From: Streptomyces sp. PT12
Lineage (GTDB): Bacteria > Actinomycetota > Actinomycetes > Streptomycetales > Streptomycetaceae
Assembly: GCF_003311645.1 (NCBI RefSeq)
Contig: NZ_QEST01000163.1
Location: 1-64,000, forward strand
Direction of reading: 5' to 3'
DNA: 64,000 nt
Below the pieces are notes generated by a model. It made no database searches. It saw nothing but the letters and a program-made list of their open reading frames with translations, and was not told the origin of the DNA. Positions within the stretch are counted from its first letter, which is position 1; every line of letters begins with the position of its first letter. This document shows positions 27,522 through 36,045 of this stretch, piece after piece. Made by a program: the position numbers and the translations under genes.

Positions 27522-28429
27522 CAGCGGTGTCCGGCGGCCAGCGCGGCCTCGGTCGCGGCCCGCACCGCGGCGGCCGACTCGGGCGGCAGCGGCGAGCGCG
27601 GCGGGCGGCACACGCCGCCCTTGCGGCCCGCGAGCTCCATCGAGAGCTTGATGGCCTGGACGAACTCCGGCTTGGAGTCCCAGCGCAGCAGCGGGTGCAG
27701 GGCGCGGTAGAGGGGGACGGCCGCGGCGATGTCGGCCGGGTCGTCGGATGTGGCGAGCCGGTACAGCTCGACGGAGGTGCGCGGCAGGGCGTTGGGGTAG
27801 CCCGCGATCCAGCCGACGGCCCCGGCGAGCGCCACCTCGAGCAGCACGTCGTCGGCGCCGATCAACAGGTCGAGCCCGGGCGCGAGTTCGTGGATCCGGT
27901 AGGGCCTGCGGACGTCGCCTGTGAACTCCTTGACCGCCACGACGAGCCCTTCGCCGTGGAGCTCGGCGAGCAGCTCGGGGGTGAGGTCGACGCGGGTGTC
28001 GTAGGGGTTGTTGTAGGCGACCACGGGGATGCCGACCTTGGCGGCCTCGCGGTAGTGGGCGACCACCGTGCGGTCGTCCGCGCGATAGGAGTTGGGCGGG
28101 AGCAGCAGGACCGATGACGCTCCGGCCTCGGCCGCCTGCTCGATCCAGCGGCGGGCCTGGAGCGCGCCATAGGCGGCGACGCCCGGCATCACGCCGAAGC
28201 CGTCGGGCGCGGCGGCGACGGCGGTCTCGACCACGCGGGAGCGCTCCTCGTCGCTGAGGCTCTGGTACTCGCCGAGCGAGCCGTTGGGGCAGACGCCGTC
28301 GCACCCTTGCGCGGCCAGCCAGGAAACGTGCTCGGCGAAGCCGTCCCAGTCGACGGCGTATCCCTCGTCCGAGAAGGGGAGCGCGGTGGCCACATGGACG
28401 CCGTGCCAGGGCTGCTTAGCTGCGGTCAT
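27521..28429 (-). CDS. DHDPS-family protein, probable 1-pyrroline-4-hydroxy-2-carboxylate deaminase
   Basis: A 302-residue TIM-barrel of the dihydrodipicolinate synthase/N-acetylneuraminate lyase family: NGSLGEYQSLSDEER, LLLPPNSYRADDRTVVAHYR, VAYNNPYDTRVDLTPELL with the conserved Tyr, and the Schiff-base Lys in VVAVKEFTGD. It is the first gene of the leftward operon. In hydroxyproline catabolism a member of this family deaminates the pyrroline intermediate to 2-oxoglutarate semialdehyde, which fits its neighbours. The next enzyme, a semialdehyde dehydrogenase, is not in this window. Confidence 0.88.
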   Translation of the reverse strand: MTAAKQPWHGVHVATALPFSDEGYAVDWDGFAEHVSWLAAQGCDGVCPNGSLGEYQSLSDEERSRVVETAVAAAPDGFGVMPGVAAYGALQARRWIEQAAEAGASSVLLLPPNSYRADDRTVVAHYREAAKVGIPVVAYNNPYDTRVDLTPELLAELHGEGLVVAVKEFTGDVRRPYRIHELAPGLDLLIGADDVLLEVALAGAVGWIAGYPNALPRTSVELYRLATSDDPADIAAAVPLYRALHPLLRWDSKPEFVQAIKLSMELAGRKGGVCRPPRSPLPPESAAAVRAATEAALAAGHR

Positions 28430-28474
28430 GAGAGAACTCCTCGTAGCTCGTGCGACCCTGTTCCTATCAGTAAA

Positions 28475-28561
28475 ATGTCACATTGCATAGTCGGCGGCCG
28501 AGCGTTTCGGGCCGGAAAAATCCTGCCACGATTCATTGCTCCGGCATGCGACATGTGACAT
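28475..28561. promoter_or_regulatory. Twin candidate operators in the divergent catabolic promoter region
   Basis: The 9-mer ATGTCACAT occurs at 28475-28483 and its reverse complement ATGTGACAT at 28553-28561. One copy lies 46 bases from the leftward DHDPS-family start, the other 38 bases from the rightward substrate-binding-protein start. The region is AT-rich for this genome. Paired sites in opposite orientation flanking a divergent promoter suggest that one regulator, most likely the GntR/FCD protein of the leftward operon, controls both. Confidence 0.65.
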
Positions 28562-28598
28562 GTTACTGCCTCAACAGCTAACCGCCGGGAGGGCGACG

Positions 28599-29630
28599 AT
28601 GGCTCACAAATCGATGAAAGCCCTGGTGGCGGCCGCAGCGGTCGCTCTCGTCGCCACCAGCTGCGCCGCCGATGACGAGGGCGGTGACGGCACCGCCGAG
28701 GGCGGCGCCTACAAGGTCGCGGTCCTCGCGGCCTCGGCCCAGAATGGCTACAACCAAGCGGTGTACGAGGGCGTCGTGGCGGGCGCCGAAGACCTCGGCC
28801 TCGAGGTCGACGCCAAGATCCTGGACGGCGGCTTCGACGCCACCACCCAGCTGTCCCAGCTTCAGAACGCCGCGACCAGCGGCGAGTACGACGGCGTGAT
28901 CGTCGTCCCGCACGACGGGCCGAGCCTCACCGCCGCGTTCCCGATGGCGGGAGACCTCCCCGTGGTCTCCGTCCTCAACCCCATAGGCCCCGACATCGAC
29001 GAGCTCGAGCCGCAGGTCGAGGGCGTCGTCTCCACCGTCGCCGTCTCGCCCACCGCCGCCGCCGAGCGGCAGGCCGAGGACGTCGTCGAGTACTGCGCCG
29101 ACCTCGACCCCTGCTCGGTGATGCTCGTCGTGGGCAACCTCTCCTCACCGCTCGACGTCGCCCGCCGCGACGCCTACCAGTCGGTGCTCGAGGCCAACGA
29201 CAACATCGAGATCGTCTCCACCCTCGAGGGCAACTACGACCGCGACCAGTCGCTCTCCAGCGTCGCCAACGCCCTCCAGTCCCACCGCGACGTCAACGCC
29301 ATCCTCAGCAACGCCGACCAGATGACCCTCGGCGCCGAGGTCGCCCTCACCAACGCGGGCATCGACCCCTCGACCGTCTACCTCACCGGGGGCGGCGGCA
29401 CCACCGAGGCGCTCCAGGCCGTGCGCGAGGGCCGCTGGGCCGCCGACTACATCAACTTCCCCGTCTCCATGGGCGCGGCGGCGATGGAGCAGCTGGCCAA
29501 CGCCATCGCGGGCGACCCCGTCGAGACCGTCGTGGACGCCGACGCGGTCGGGCCCGAGGGCGTCGAGCCCTACGCCGACGCCGATTCGCTGGCGACCGTG
29601 GAGGACTTCACCGGCGAGTGGAACGGCTGA
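28599..29630 (+). CDS. Sugar-type ABC transporter substrate-binding lipoprotein
   Basis: A 343-residue periplasmic-binding-protein-like lipoprotein: basic N-terminus, hydrophobic stretch and lipobox-like LVATSC, with Cys at about residue 23. The mature protein has the RbsB/LacI-type fold (VAVLAASAQNGYNQAVYEGV, IVVPHDGPSLTAAF, AILSNADQMTLGAEVAL). A GGGAGGG ribosome site precedes the ATG at 28599. It starts the rightward operon and shares one base with the ATPase gene. Despite family resemblance to sugar binders, the catabolic genes around it point to an amino-acid-derived, hydantoin-like or oxoproline-like ligand. Confidence 0.9.
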   Translation: MAHKSMKALVAAAAVALVATSCAADDEGGDGTAEGGAYKVAVLAASAQNGYNQAVYEGVVAGAEDLGLEVDAKILDGGFDATTQLSQLQNAATSGEYDGVIVVPHDGPSLTAAFPMAGDLPVVSVLNPIGPDIDELEPQVEGVVSTVAVSPTAAAERQAEDVVEYCADLDPCSVMLVVGNLSSPLDVARRDAYQSVLEANDNIEIVSTLEGNYDRDQSLSSVANALQSHRDVNAILSNADQMTLGAEVALTNAGIDPSTVYLTGGGGTTEALQAVREGRWAADYINFPVSMGAAAMEQLANAIAGDPVETVVDADAVGPEGVEPYADADSLATVEDFTGEWNG

Positions 29631-31180
29631 TGGCGGCCCCGGCGGGGACCGGCGCCCCGAACCGCCGGGCCGTGGTCGAGCTGCGCGGCATCACCAAGTG
29701 GTTCGGCGGCACCCACGCCCTGGCCGACGTCGGCCTCGACCTGCTGCCCGGCGAGGTGCACGCGCTCGTCGGCGAGAACGGCGCGGGCAAGTCGACCCTT
29801 GGCAAGATCATCGCGGGCGTCTACCAGCGCGACGGGGGCGCGCTGGCCGTCGACGGCGCCCAGGTGGGCCGTTGGGACCCGGTCAGGGCGGGCCGCCACG
29901 GCATCGCGATGATCGCCCAGGAGCTCGCCCTGGTGCCCGAGCTGACCGTCGCGCAGAACGTGTTCCTCGGCCGCGAGCGCTCCCTCGCCGGGGTCCTGCG
30001 CCGCGGCCCCGGCAACGACGCGGCGTTCGACGCCGTGTGCGAGCTCGCGGGGTTCAGGCTCCCCCCGCACCGCAGGGTCGCCGAGCTCGGCATCGCCGAC
30101 CAGCAGAAGGTCGAGATCATGCGCTCCCTCGCCAGGGACGCCAGGGTCATCGTCATGGACGAGCCCACCTCGTCCCTGACCGCCCACGAGACCGAGCAGC
30201 TGCACCGGCTCATCGCGACCCTGCGCGACCAGGGCCGCACCGTCGTCTATGTCTCCCACTTCCTCGACGCCGTCCTCGAGGTGGCCGACCGCGTCTCCGT
30301 GATGCGCGACGGCGCCCTGGTCCGCACCGCGAACGCCGCCGACGAGACCAAGACCAGCCTCATCGAGGGCATGCTCGGCCGCTCCCTCGCGGTCACCTTC
30401 CCCGAACGCCCGCCGCCCGTCGACCCGGCGGTGCCCCCGATCCTCGAGGTCGCCCACCTGGCCACGGACGACGGCGTGGTGGACGTGTCCCTGAGCGTGC
30501 GCCCCGGCGAGATCGTCGGGCTGCTCGGCCTGGTCGGCAGCGGGCGCTCGGAGATCGCCCGCGCCATCTACGGCGCCGACCGGATCACCGGTGGCACCGT
30601 CACGTTCGACGGAACGCCGCACGCCAGGCCGAGGCCGCACCGCTCCATCGCGGCGGGCCTCGCCATGGTCCCCGAGGACCGGCACGGGCAGGGCCTGATC
30701 CTGGAGCGGCCCATCCGCGAGAACATCGCCCTCGAACACGCCACCCTCTTCGCCACCGCGGGCGTCATCAGCCGCCGCCGCGAGCGCGCCGCGGTCAACG
30801 CCCTGGCCGAGCGCCTCGCGCTGCGCCCCGCCAGGACCGAGCTGACCACGAGCGGCTTCTCCGGCGGCAATCAGCAGAAGGCCCTCATCGGCAAGGCCCT
30901 GCTCGGCGACCCGGCGTTCGTCATCCTCGACGAGCCCACCCGCGGCGTCGACGTCGGGGCGAAGTACGCCATCCACGAACTCATCGTCGCGCTCGCCCGG
31001 CAGGGCGTGGGCATCCTGCTGATCTCCTCCGAGCACGAGGAGGTCATGGGCCTGGCCCACCGCGCCCACCTGGTCCGCGACGGCCGCACATTCGCCGAGG
31101 TGGTGCCCGAGCGCACCACCGTCGACCGGATCCTCACCGCCCTGTTCGGCGCGGACCAGCACGAGGGAGCAGCACCGTGA
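29630..31180 (+). CDS. ABC transporter ATP-binding protein, RbsA type (two ATPase domains)
   Basis: A 516-residue protein with two nucleotide-binding domains. The first has Walker A GENGAGKSTLGK and Walker B RVIVMDEPTSSL. The second is the degenerate type usual in this family (GLVGSGRSEIARAIYG, signature FSGGNQQKALIGKALLG, then FVILDEPTRGVDVGAK). The order and length match RbsA/MglA/XylG. It is coupled to the permease gene by a GTGA overlap. It energises import for the binding protein just upstream. Confidence 0.94.
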   Translation: MAAPAGTGAPNRRAVVELRGITKWFGGTHALADVGLDLLPGEVHALVGENGAGKSTLGKIIAGVYQRDGGALAVDGAQVGRWDPVRAGRHGIAMIAQELALVPELTVAQNVFLGRERSLAGVLRRGPGNDAAFDAVCELAGFRLPPHRRVAELGIADQQKVEIMRSLARDARVIVMDEPTSSLTAHETEQLHRLIATLRDQGRTVVYVSHFLDAVLEVADRVSVMRDGALVRTANAADETKTSLIEGMLGRSLAVTFPERPPPVDPAVPPILEVAHLATDDGVVDVSLSVRPGEIVGLLGLVGSGRSEIARAIYGADRITGGTVTFDGTPHARPRPHRSIAAGLAMVPEDRHGQGLILERPIRENIALEHATLFATAGVISRRRERAAVNALAERLALRPARTELTTSGFSGGNQQKALIGKALLGDPAFVILDEPTRGVDVGAKYAIHELIVALARQGVGILLISSEHEEVMGLAHRAHLVRDGRTFAEVVPERTTVDRILTALFGADQHEGAAP

Positions 31181-32178
31181 CCAGCACCGCGACCAGCACC
31201 GCGACCGCGACGTCCACCGAGACCCAGGGGCGGCGCGCCGCCTTCCCCCGGCCCCTGCTGCTGGCCAAGGACTACGCCGTCCTCATCCTGCTCGTGGTCG
31301 TCACCGTCTATCTGTCGTTCGCCAGCTCGGCGTTCTTCACGAGCGACAACCTGCTCAACATCCTCAACCAGAACGCCCCGCTCGCGATCATCGCCGCGGC
31401 GGGCACGTTCGTCATCGTCTCGGGCAACTTCGACCTCTCCACCGCCAGCGTCTTCGCGGTCGCCAGCGTCTCGGCCGCCTGGCTCGCGAGCGAGACCGGC
31501 AACGTCGCCCTCGCCCTGGCCGCCGCGCCCGTCATCGGCCTGGCGCTCGGCGCGGTCAACGGCCTGGTGGTCACCGCGCTGCGCATCCACTCCTTCCTCG
31601 CCACCCTCGCCTCGTCCCTGGTCTACTCGGCGCTCGCCGTGCTCATCACCGGGGGCGCGCTCATCACCGTGACCGCCGACGGGTTCACCGAGCTGGGCCG
31701 CGGCGAGTTTCTCGGCGTCTTCATCCCCGTGTGGGTGCTCGCCGGGGTGGTCGCGCTGCTGTGGTTCCTGCTCTCCGGCACGGTCTTCGGCCGCCATGTC
31801 TTCGCGACGGGCGGCAACGCCGAGGCCGCCGAGCTGTCCGGCGTCCGCGTCAACCGCGTCAAGATCCTGGTGTTCACGCTCAGCGGTCTGGCCGCGGGCG
31901 TCGCCGCCGCGATCGCCGTCTCCCGCATCGCGTCGGGGCAGCCGCAGGCGGGTGCGGGGATGGAGCTCCAGGCCATCGCGGCGATCATCCTGGGCGGCAC
32001 CTCCATCCACGGTGGCGTCGGGGCCGTCTGGCGGTCGGTCGCCGGGGTGTTCCTCATCGCGCTCATCGGGAACGGGTTCGACATCCTGGACTTCAACCCC
32101 CAGCTCAAGGACCTGGTCACCGGCGTGATCATCCTCGCCGCCGTCGCCCTCGCCGCCGTCGGCAGGACCAGGCGCTAG
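31177..32178 (+). CDS. ABC transporter permease, RbsC type
   Basis: A 333-residue membrane protein with eight to ten hydrophobic helices and the family motifs NILNQNAPLAIIAAAGTFVI, GNFDLSTASVFAVASV and AAIILGGTSIHGGVGAVWRS. The GTG start overlaps the ATPase stop. The first 20 residues are a Thr/Ser/Ala repeat (TSTATSTATATST). It completes the single-permease importer of the RbsBAC type; a homodimer is expected in the membrane. Confidence 0.93.
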   Translation: MTSTATSTATATSTETQGRRAAFPRPLLLAKDYAVLILLVVVTVYLSFASSAFFTSDNLLNILNQNAPLAIIAAAGTFVIVSGNFDLSTASVFAVASVSAAWLASETGNVALALAAAPVIGLALGAVNGLVVTALRIHSFLATLASSLVYSALAVLITGGALITVTADGFTELGRGEFLGVFIPVWVLAGVVALLWFLLSGTVFGRHVFATGGNAEAAELSGVRVNRVKILVFTLSGLAAGVAAAIAVSRIASGQPQAGAGMELQAIAAIILGGTSIHGGVGAVWRSVAGVFLIALIGNGFDILDFNPQLKDLVTGVIILAAVALAAVGRTRR

Positions 32179-32218
32179 CAGTACTGCCCTCTGTACGACC
32201 GACATCGAAAGGCCCGCC

Positions 32219-34315
32219 ATGCCCCAGGACATCCGCGTCGCGATCGACGTCGGAGGAACGTTCACCGACGTCGTCACGCTCGACCCGGCCTCGGGCGAGC
32301 TGCGCTTCGACAAGGTGGCCACGACCCCGCACGCGCCCACCGAGGGCGTGCTCGACGCGTTCGCCCGCATCGGCGTGGACCTGTCCGAGGTCGCCATGTT
32401 CCACCACGGCACCACGCTCGGCCTCAACTCCCTGCTGACCCGCTCGGGCGCGCGCACCGCCGTCGTCGCCACCCGCGGCTTCCGCGACGTCTACCTGCTC
32501 GGCCGCACCGACCGGCGCGCCATGTACGACATCCGCCACCGCAAGGCGCCCGCGCTGCTCGAGCGCTACGACACGTTCGAGGTCACCGAGCGCAGCTGGT
32601 TCGACGGCACCGCCGCCACCCCGCTCGACGAGGACGACGCCCGCGCCGTCGCCGACGAGATCGCCCGCCGCGGCTACCAGGCCGTCGCGGTCGCCTTCCT
32701 CCACTCCTACGCCAACCCCGCCCACGAGCGCCGGATGCGCGACATCCTGCGGGAGGCGTGCCCCGGCGCCGAGGTCACCGTCTCGCACGAGCTGTCGCGC
32801 GAGTACCGGGAGTACGAGCGCACCTCGACCGCCGTCCTCGACGCCTACATCAAGCCCGTCGTCCGCCGCTACCTCGAACTCCTGGAGACCGAGCTGGCCG
32901 AACGCGGCTTCACGGGCCGCTTCCTCATCTCCCGCTCGGGCGGCGGCGGAATGACCGCGCCTGCCGCGAGGGAGCAGCCGGTCAACCTCATCCTGTCGGG
33001 GCCCGCGGGCGGCGTCGTCGGGGCGGCCGCGTTCGCCAGGCTCACCGGGCGCCCCAACCTCATCACCATCGACATGGGCGGCACCAGCCTCGACGCCTCC
33101 CTCGTGCTGGACTCCCAGCCGGTGTTGCGCCAGGGCGCGGAGTTCGAGGGGCTGCCCATCACCACCCCGTCCCTCTACATCCACACCATCGGCTCGGGCG
33201 GCGGCTCGCTGGCGTTCCTCGACGACGCGGGCGCCCTCCAGGTCGGCCCGCGCAGCGCGGGCGCCGTGCCAGGGCCCGTCGCCTACGGCCGCGGCGGGAC
33301 GCAGCCCACGTTCACCGACGCCGCCCTGGCCGTCGGCTACCTCGGCAAGGACACCCCGCTCGGCGGCACCCTCACCCTCGACGCGGACGCCTCGCTCGCC
33401 TCGCTCGCCCCCGTCGCCGAACGGCTCGGCCTCACTCCCACCGAGCTGGCCCAGGGCGTGCTGCGGATCTCCCACACCAAGATCGTCGGCGCGGTGCGCG
33501 CCATCACCGTCGAACTCGGCCACGACCCCAAGGACTTCGCGCTGCTGTCGTTCGGCGGCGCTGGCGGCCTCGTGGCCGTGGACGTGGCCCGCCAGCTGGG
33601 CATCCCCACCGTCATCATCCCGCCGGGCCAGGGCGCCTTCTCCGCGCTCGGCATGCTGATGGCCGACGTCCAGCACGACTTCTCCCGCACCTCCGTCACG
33701 GCGCTCGCCGACCTCGACCGCTCGGCCGTCGACGCCGCCTACGCCGACATGGAGGACGAGGCCGCCGCCCTGCTCGCCGAGGAGGGCTTCGGGCCCGAGC
33801 GCCGCGCGCTCACCCGCACCGTCGACGTGCGCTACGCCGGGCAGGAGCACTCCGTCAGCGTCGCCTACCCCGACGGCGCCGACGACCCGGTGGCCGCGAT
33901 CGCCGCCGTCTTCGCCGAGCTGCACGAGCGCCAGTACGGCCACGTCATGGACGACCCGGTCGAGATCACCACCCTGAGGCTGCACGCCGTCGGCCGCGTC
34001 GACCAGCCCGAGCTGCCCGAGCTGCCCGCCCGCGACGACGGCGGAGCCGTCCCCGGCGGAACGCGCCACGTGCACGGGCCCGACGGCGCCGTCACCGTCT
34101 ACGGGCTCCATGTCCGCGAGGACCTGCGCCGCGGCGACACCGTCGAAGGGCCAGCCGTCGTCACCGAGCACACCGCCACCACCGTGATCCACGCGGGCGA
34201 CCGGCTCACCGTGGGCCCCCTCGGCGAGCTGGTCATCGCCGTGGCCCGCGAGGACACGGCCGAGGACACCCGAGCCGCCGAAGGCACCGTAGAGGAGAGG
34301 GACGAGAGGCGATGA
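32219..34315 (+). CDS. hyuA: Hydantoinase/oxoprolinase family protein, HyuA-type subunit
   Basis: A 698-residue ATP-dependent subunit. The N-terminal actin-like phosphate motif is IDVGGTFTDVVTLDP; others are FHHGTTLGLNSLLTR, REYREYERTSTAVLDAYI, MGGTSLDASLVLD and LSFGGAGGLVAVDVAR. It matches N-methylhydantoinase/5-oxoprolinase/acetone carboxylase beta-type subunits. It forms a complex with the HyuB protein encoded next (ATGA overlap) and opens lactam or hydantoin-like rings using ATP. The exact ring substrate cannot be read from sequence, but an oxoproline or hydantoin derivative imported by the adjacent transporter is plausible. Confidence 0.9.
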   Translation: MPQDIRVAIDVGGTFTDVVTLDPASGELRFDKVATTPHAPTEGVLDAFARIGVDLSEVAMFHHGTTLGLNSLLTRSGARTAVVATRGFRDVYLLGRTDRRAMYDIRHRKAPALLERYDTFEVTERSWFDGTAATPLDEDDARAVADEIARRGYQAVAVAFLHSYANPAHERRMRDILREACPGAEVTVSHELSREYREYERTSTAVLDAYIKPVVRRYLELLETELAERGFTGRFLISRSGGGGMTAPAAREQPVNLILSGPAGGVVGAAAFARLTGRPNLITIDMGGTSLDASLVLDSQPVLRQGAEFEGLPITTPSLYIHTIGSGGGSLAFLDDAGALQVGPRSAGAVPGPVAYGRGGTQPTFTDAALAVGYLGKDTPLGGTLTLDADASLASLAPVAERLGLTPTELAQGVLRISHTKIVGAVRAITVELGHDPKDFALLSFGGAGGLVAVDVARQLGIPTVIIPPGQGAFSALGMLMADVQHDFSRTSVTALADLDRSAVDAAYADMEDEAAALLAEEGFGPERRALTRTVDVRYAGQEHSVSVAYPDGADDPVAAIAAVFAELHERQYGHVMDDPVEITTLRLHAVGRVDQPELPELPARDDGGAVPGGTRHVHGPDGAVTVYGLHVREDLRRGDTVEGPAVVTEHTATTVIHAGDRLTVGPLGELVIAVAREDTAEDTRAAEGTVEERDERR

Positions 34316-36045
34316 CCGACGCGATCACCATCGAGATCATCCGGCACGCCCTGCTGTCGGCCGCCGAGGAGGTGGCCCGCAACCTGTGCCGCACCGCGTA
34401 CAACACCGTCGTCTACGAGATCCACGACTACGGCATCGGCATCCACGACGCGGCGGGCGACGTCGTCGCCGACGCCCCCGGGATCGCCATCTTCACCCGA
34501 GGCAACGACTACGGCATCAAGAAGTCCCTCGAATTCCTCGGCGCCGACGCCATGGAGCCTGGCGACGTCTTCATCCTCAACTACCCCTACTGGGCGTCCG
34601 CCCACACCCTCGACCCGCTGGTCTTCGCGCCCATCCACGACGAGGACGAGCTGATCGGCTTCGCGTCCTGCCGCATCCACATCCTCGACCTCAACCAGAA
34701 GGACCCCGGCTACGTCCTCGACTCCACGGACGTCTCCCAGGAGGGCCTGGTCCTGCCCGCGGTCAGGCTCTACCGGCGCGGCGAGCGCAACGACGACGTG
34801 TTCCACGTCATCCGCTTCAACTCCCGCCTGCCCGAACGCACCATCGGCGACATCCAGGCCCAGGTCTCCGCGTGCGTCACCGGCGTGCGCCGCACGCGCG
34901 AGATCGCCCGCAAGTACGGCCGCGACGCGCTGCTCGGCGCGATGCGTTCGATCAACGAGCACGGCGAGCGGCTGGCCAGGATCGGCCTGGCCAAGCTGCC
35001 CAAGGGGACCTGGACGGCCACCGACTTCGTGGACAGCGACGGCGTCGACCGCGAGACGCTGGTCAAGCTGACCGCCACCGTGACCGTCACCGACGACGAG
35101 ATGATCGTCGACTGGACGGGGAGCGCCAAGGACGTCCGCGGCCCGATCAATCTCCCGCCCGGCCAGACCGAGGCCCTTTCCAGCCTGGTCTTCAAGGCGC
35201 TGACCACGCCCGAATCGCCCGTCGTCGCGGGGAACTTCGCGCCGCTGCGCGTCGTCACCGAGCCCGGATCCGTGATGCACGCCGTCCCGCCCATGCCCAC
35301 GTTCACCCTGTGGACCGGGCTGCTCGCGGGCGAGGTGGTGCTCAAGGCGCTGGCCCAGGGCATGCCCGAGCTGGTCCCGGCCTGTTCGGGGGGCGACGTG
35401 TGCTCGATGATGGGCCTGGGCGTCAACCCCCGCACCGGGGAGCCCTGGCTTGAGGCCACCAACGAGGCCGTCGGTTTCGGCGCCACCCTGGACGCGGACG
35501 GCGAGGACGGCATCATGCACCTGTCCGAGCCTGGGTGCCGCAACAACCCGGTCGAGGTGCTGGAGACCAAGTCGCCGATGATCATCGAGTCCTATGGCTA
35601 CCGCCCCGACACCGGGGGCGCCGGGCGGTTCCGCGGCGGCGTGGGGGTGAGCCGCGTCTACCGGTTCACCGCCCCGGCGACCGGCATCTGCCTGGTCTAC
35701 AAGACCCGCACCCGCCCCTGGTCCATCGCGGGCGGCGGCGAGGGCGAGCCCAACCGCATCGTCATCAACGGCGGCACCGAGCGCGAGGTCGTCCAGGGCG
35801 GCAGCTACAACCACCTCGACGCCGGGGAGACCCTTGCCAACGAGACGGGCGGCGGCGGCGGTTACGGTGACCCGTTCACCCGGGACCCCGCCGCGGTCGC
35901 CCGCGACGTGCGCAACGGCTTCGTCTCCGCCGCCGCCGCGCGCGAGCGCTACGGCGTGGCCGTGCGCCCCGACGCCTTCACCGTCGACGAGGAGGCGACG
36001 GCCGCCCTGCGCGCCGCGGCCCGAGCCCACGAAGGAGCACGATGA
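34312..36045 (+). CDS. hyuB: Hydantoinase/oxoprolinase family protein, HyuB-type subunit
   Basis: A 577-residue protein typical of the B subunit: EIIRHALLSAAEEVARNLCR, NDYGIKKSLEF, GDVFILNYPYWASAHTLD, VDWTGSAKDVRGPINLPPG, and the C-terminal ETGGGGGYGDP. It is translationally coupled to hyuA upstream and to the amidohydrolase downstream by four-base overlaps. Together with HyuA it forms the ATP-dependent ring-opening enzyme. Length is normal and no truncation is seen. Confidence 0.92.
   Translation: MTDAITIEIIRHALLSAAEEVARNLCRTAYNTVVYEIHDYGIGIHDAAGDVVADAPGIAIFTRGNDYGIKKSLEFLGADAMEPGDVFILNYPYWASAHTLDPLVFAPIHDEDELIGFASCRIHILDLNQKDPGYVLDSTDVSQEGLVLPAVRLYRRGERNDDVFHVIRFNSRLPERTIGDIQAQVSACVTGVRRTREIARKYGRDALLGAMRSINEHGERLARIGLAKLPKGTWTATDFVDSDGVDRETLVKLTATVTVTDDEMIVDWTGSAKDVRGPINLPPGQTEALSSLVFKALTTPESPVVAGNFAPLRVVTEPGSVMHAVPPMPTFTLWTGLLAGEVVLKALAQGMPELVPACSGGDVCSMMGLGVNPRTGEPWLEATNEAVGFGATLDADGEDGIMHLSEPGCRNNPVEVLETKSPMIIESYGYRPDTGGAGRFRGGVGVSRVYRFTAPATGICLVYKTRTRPWSIAGGGEGEPNRIVINGGTEREVVQGGSYNHLDAGETLANETGGGGGYGDPFTRDPAAVARDVRNGFVSAAAARERYGVAVRPDAFTVDEEATAALRAAARAHEGAR

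Noticed and set aside
32129-34192. Very long open frame antisense to hyuA, and similar ones opposite rocD, the TerD gene, hyuB and the large SARP gene
   Set aside because: High GC keeps antisense frames open; their translations are Gly/Arg/Val-rich or Pro/Arg-rich without any recognisable domain, while the sense frames are clear enzymes.
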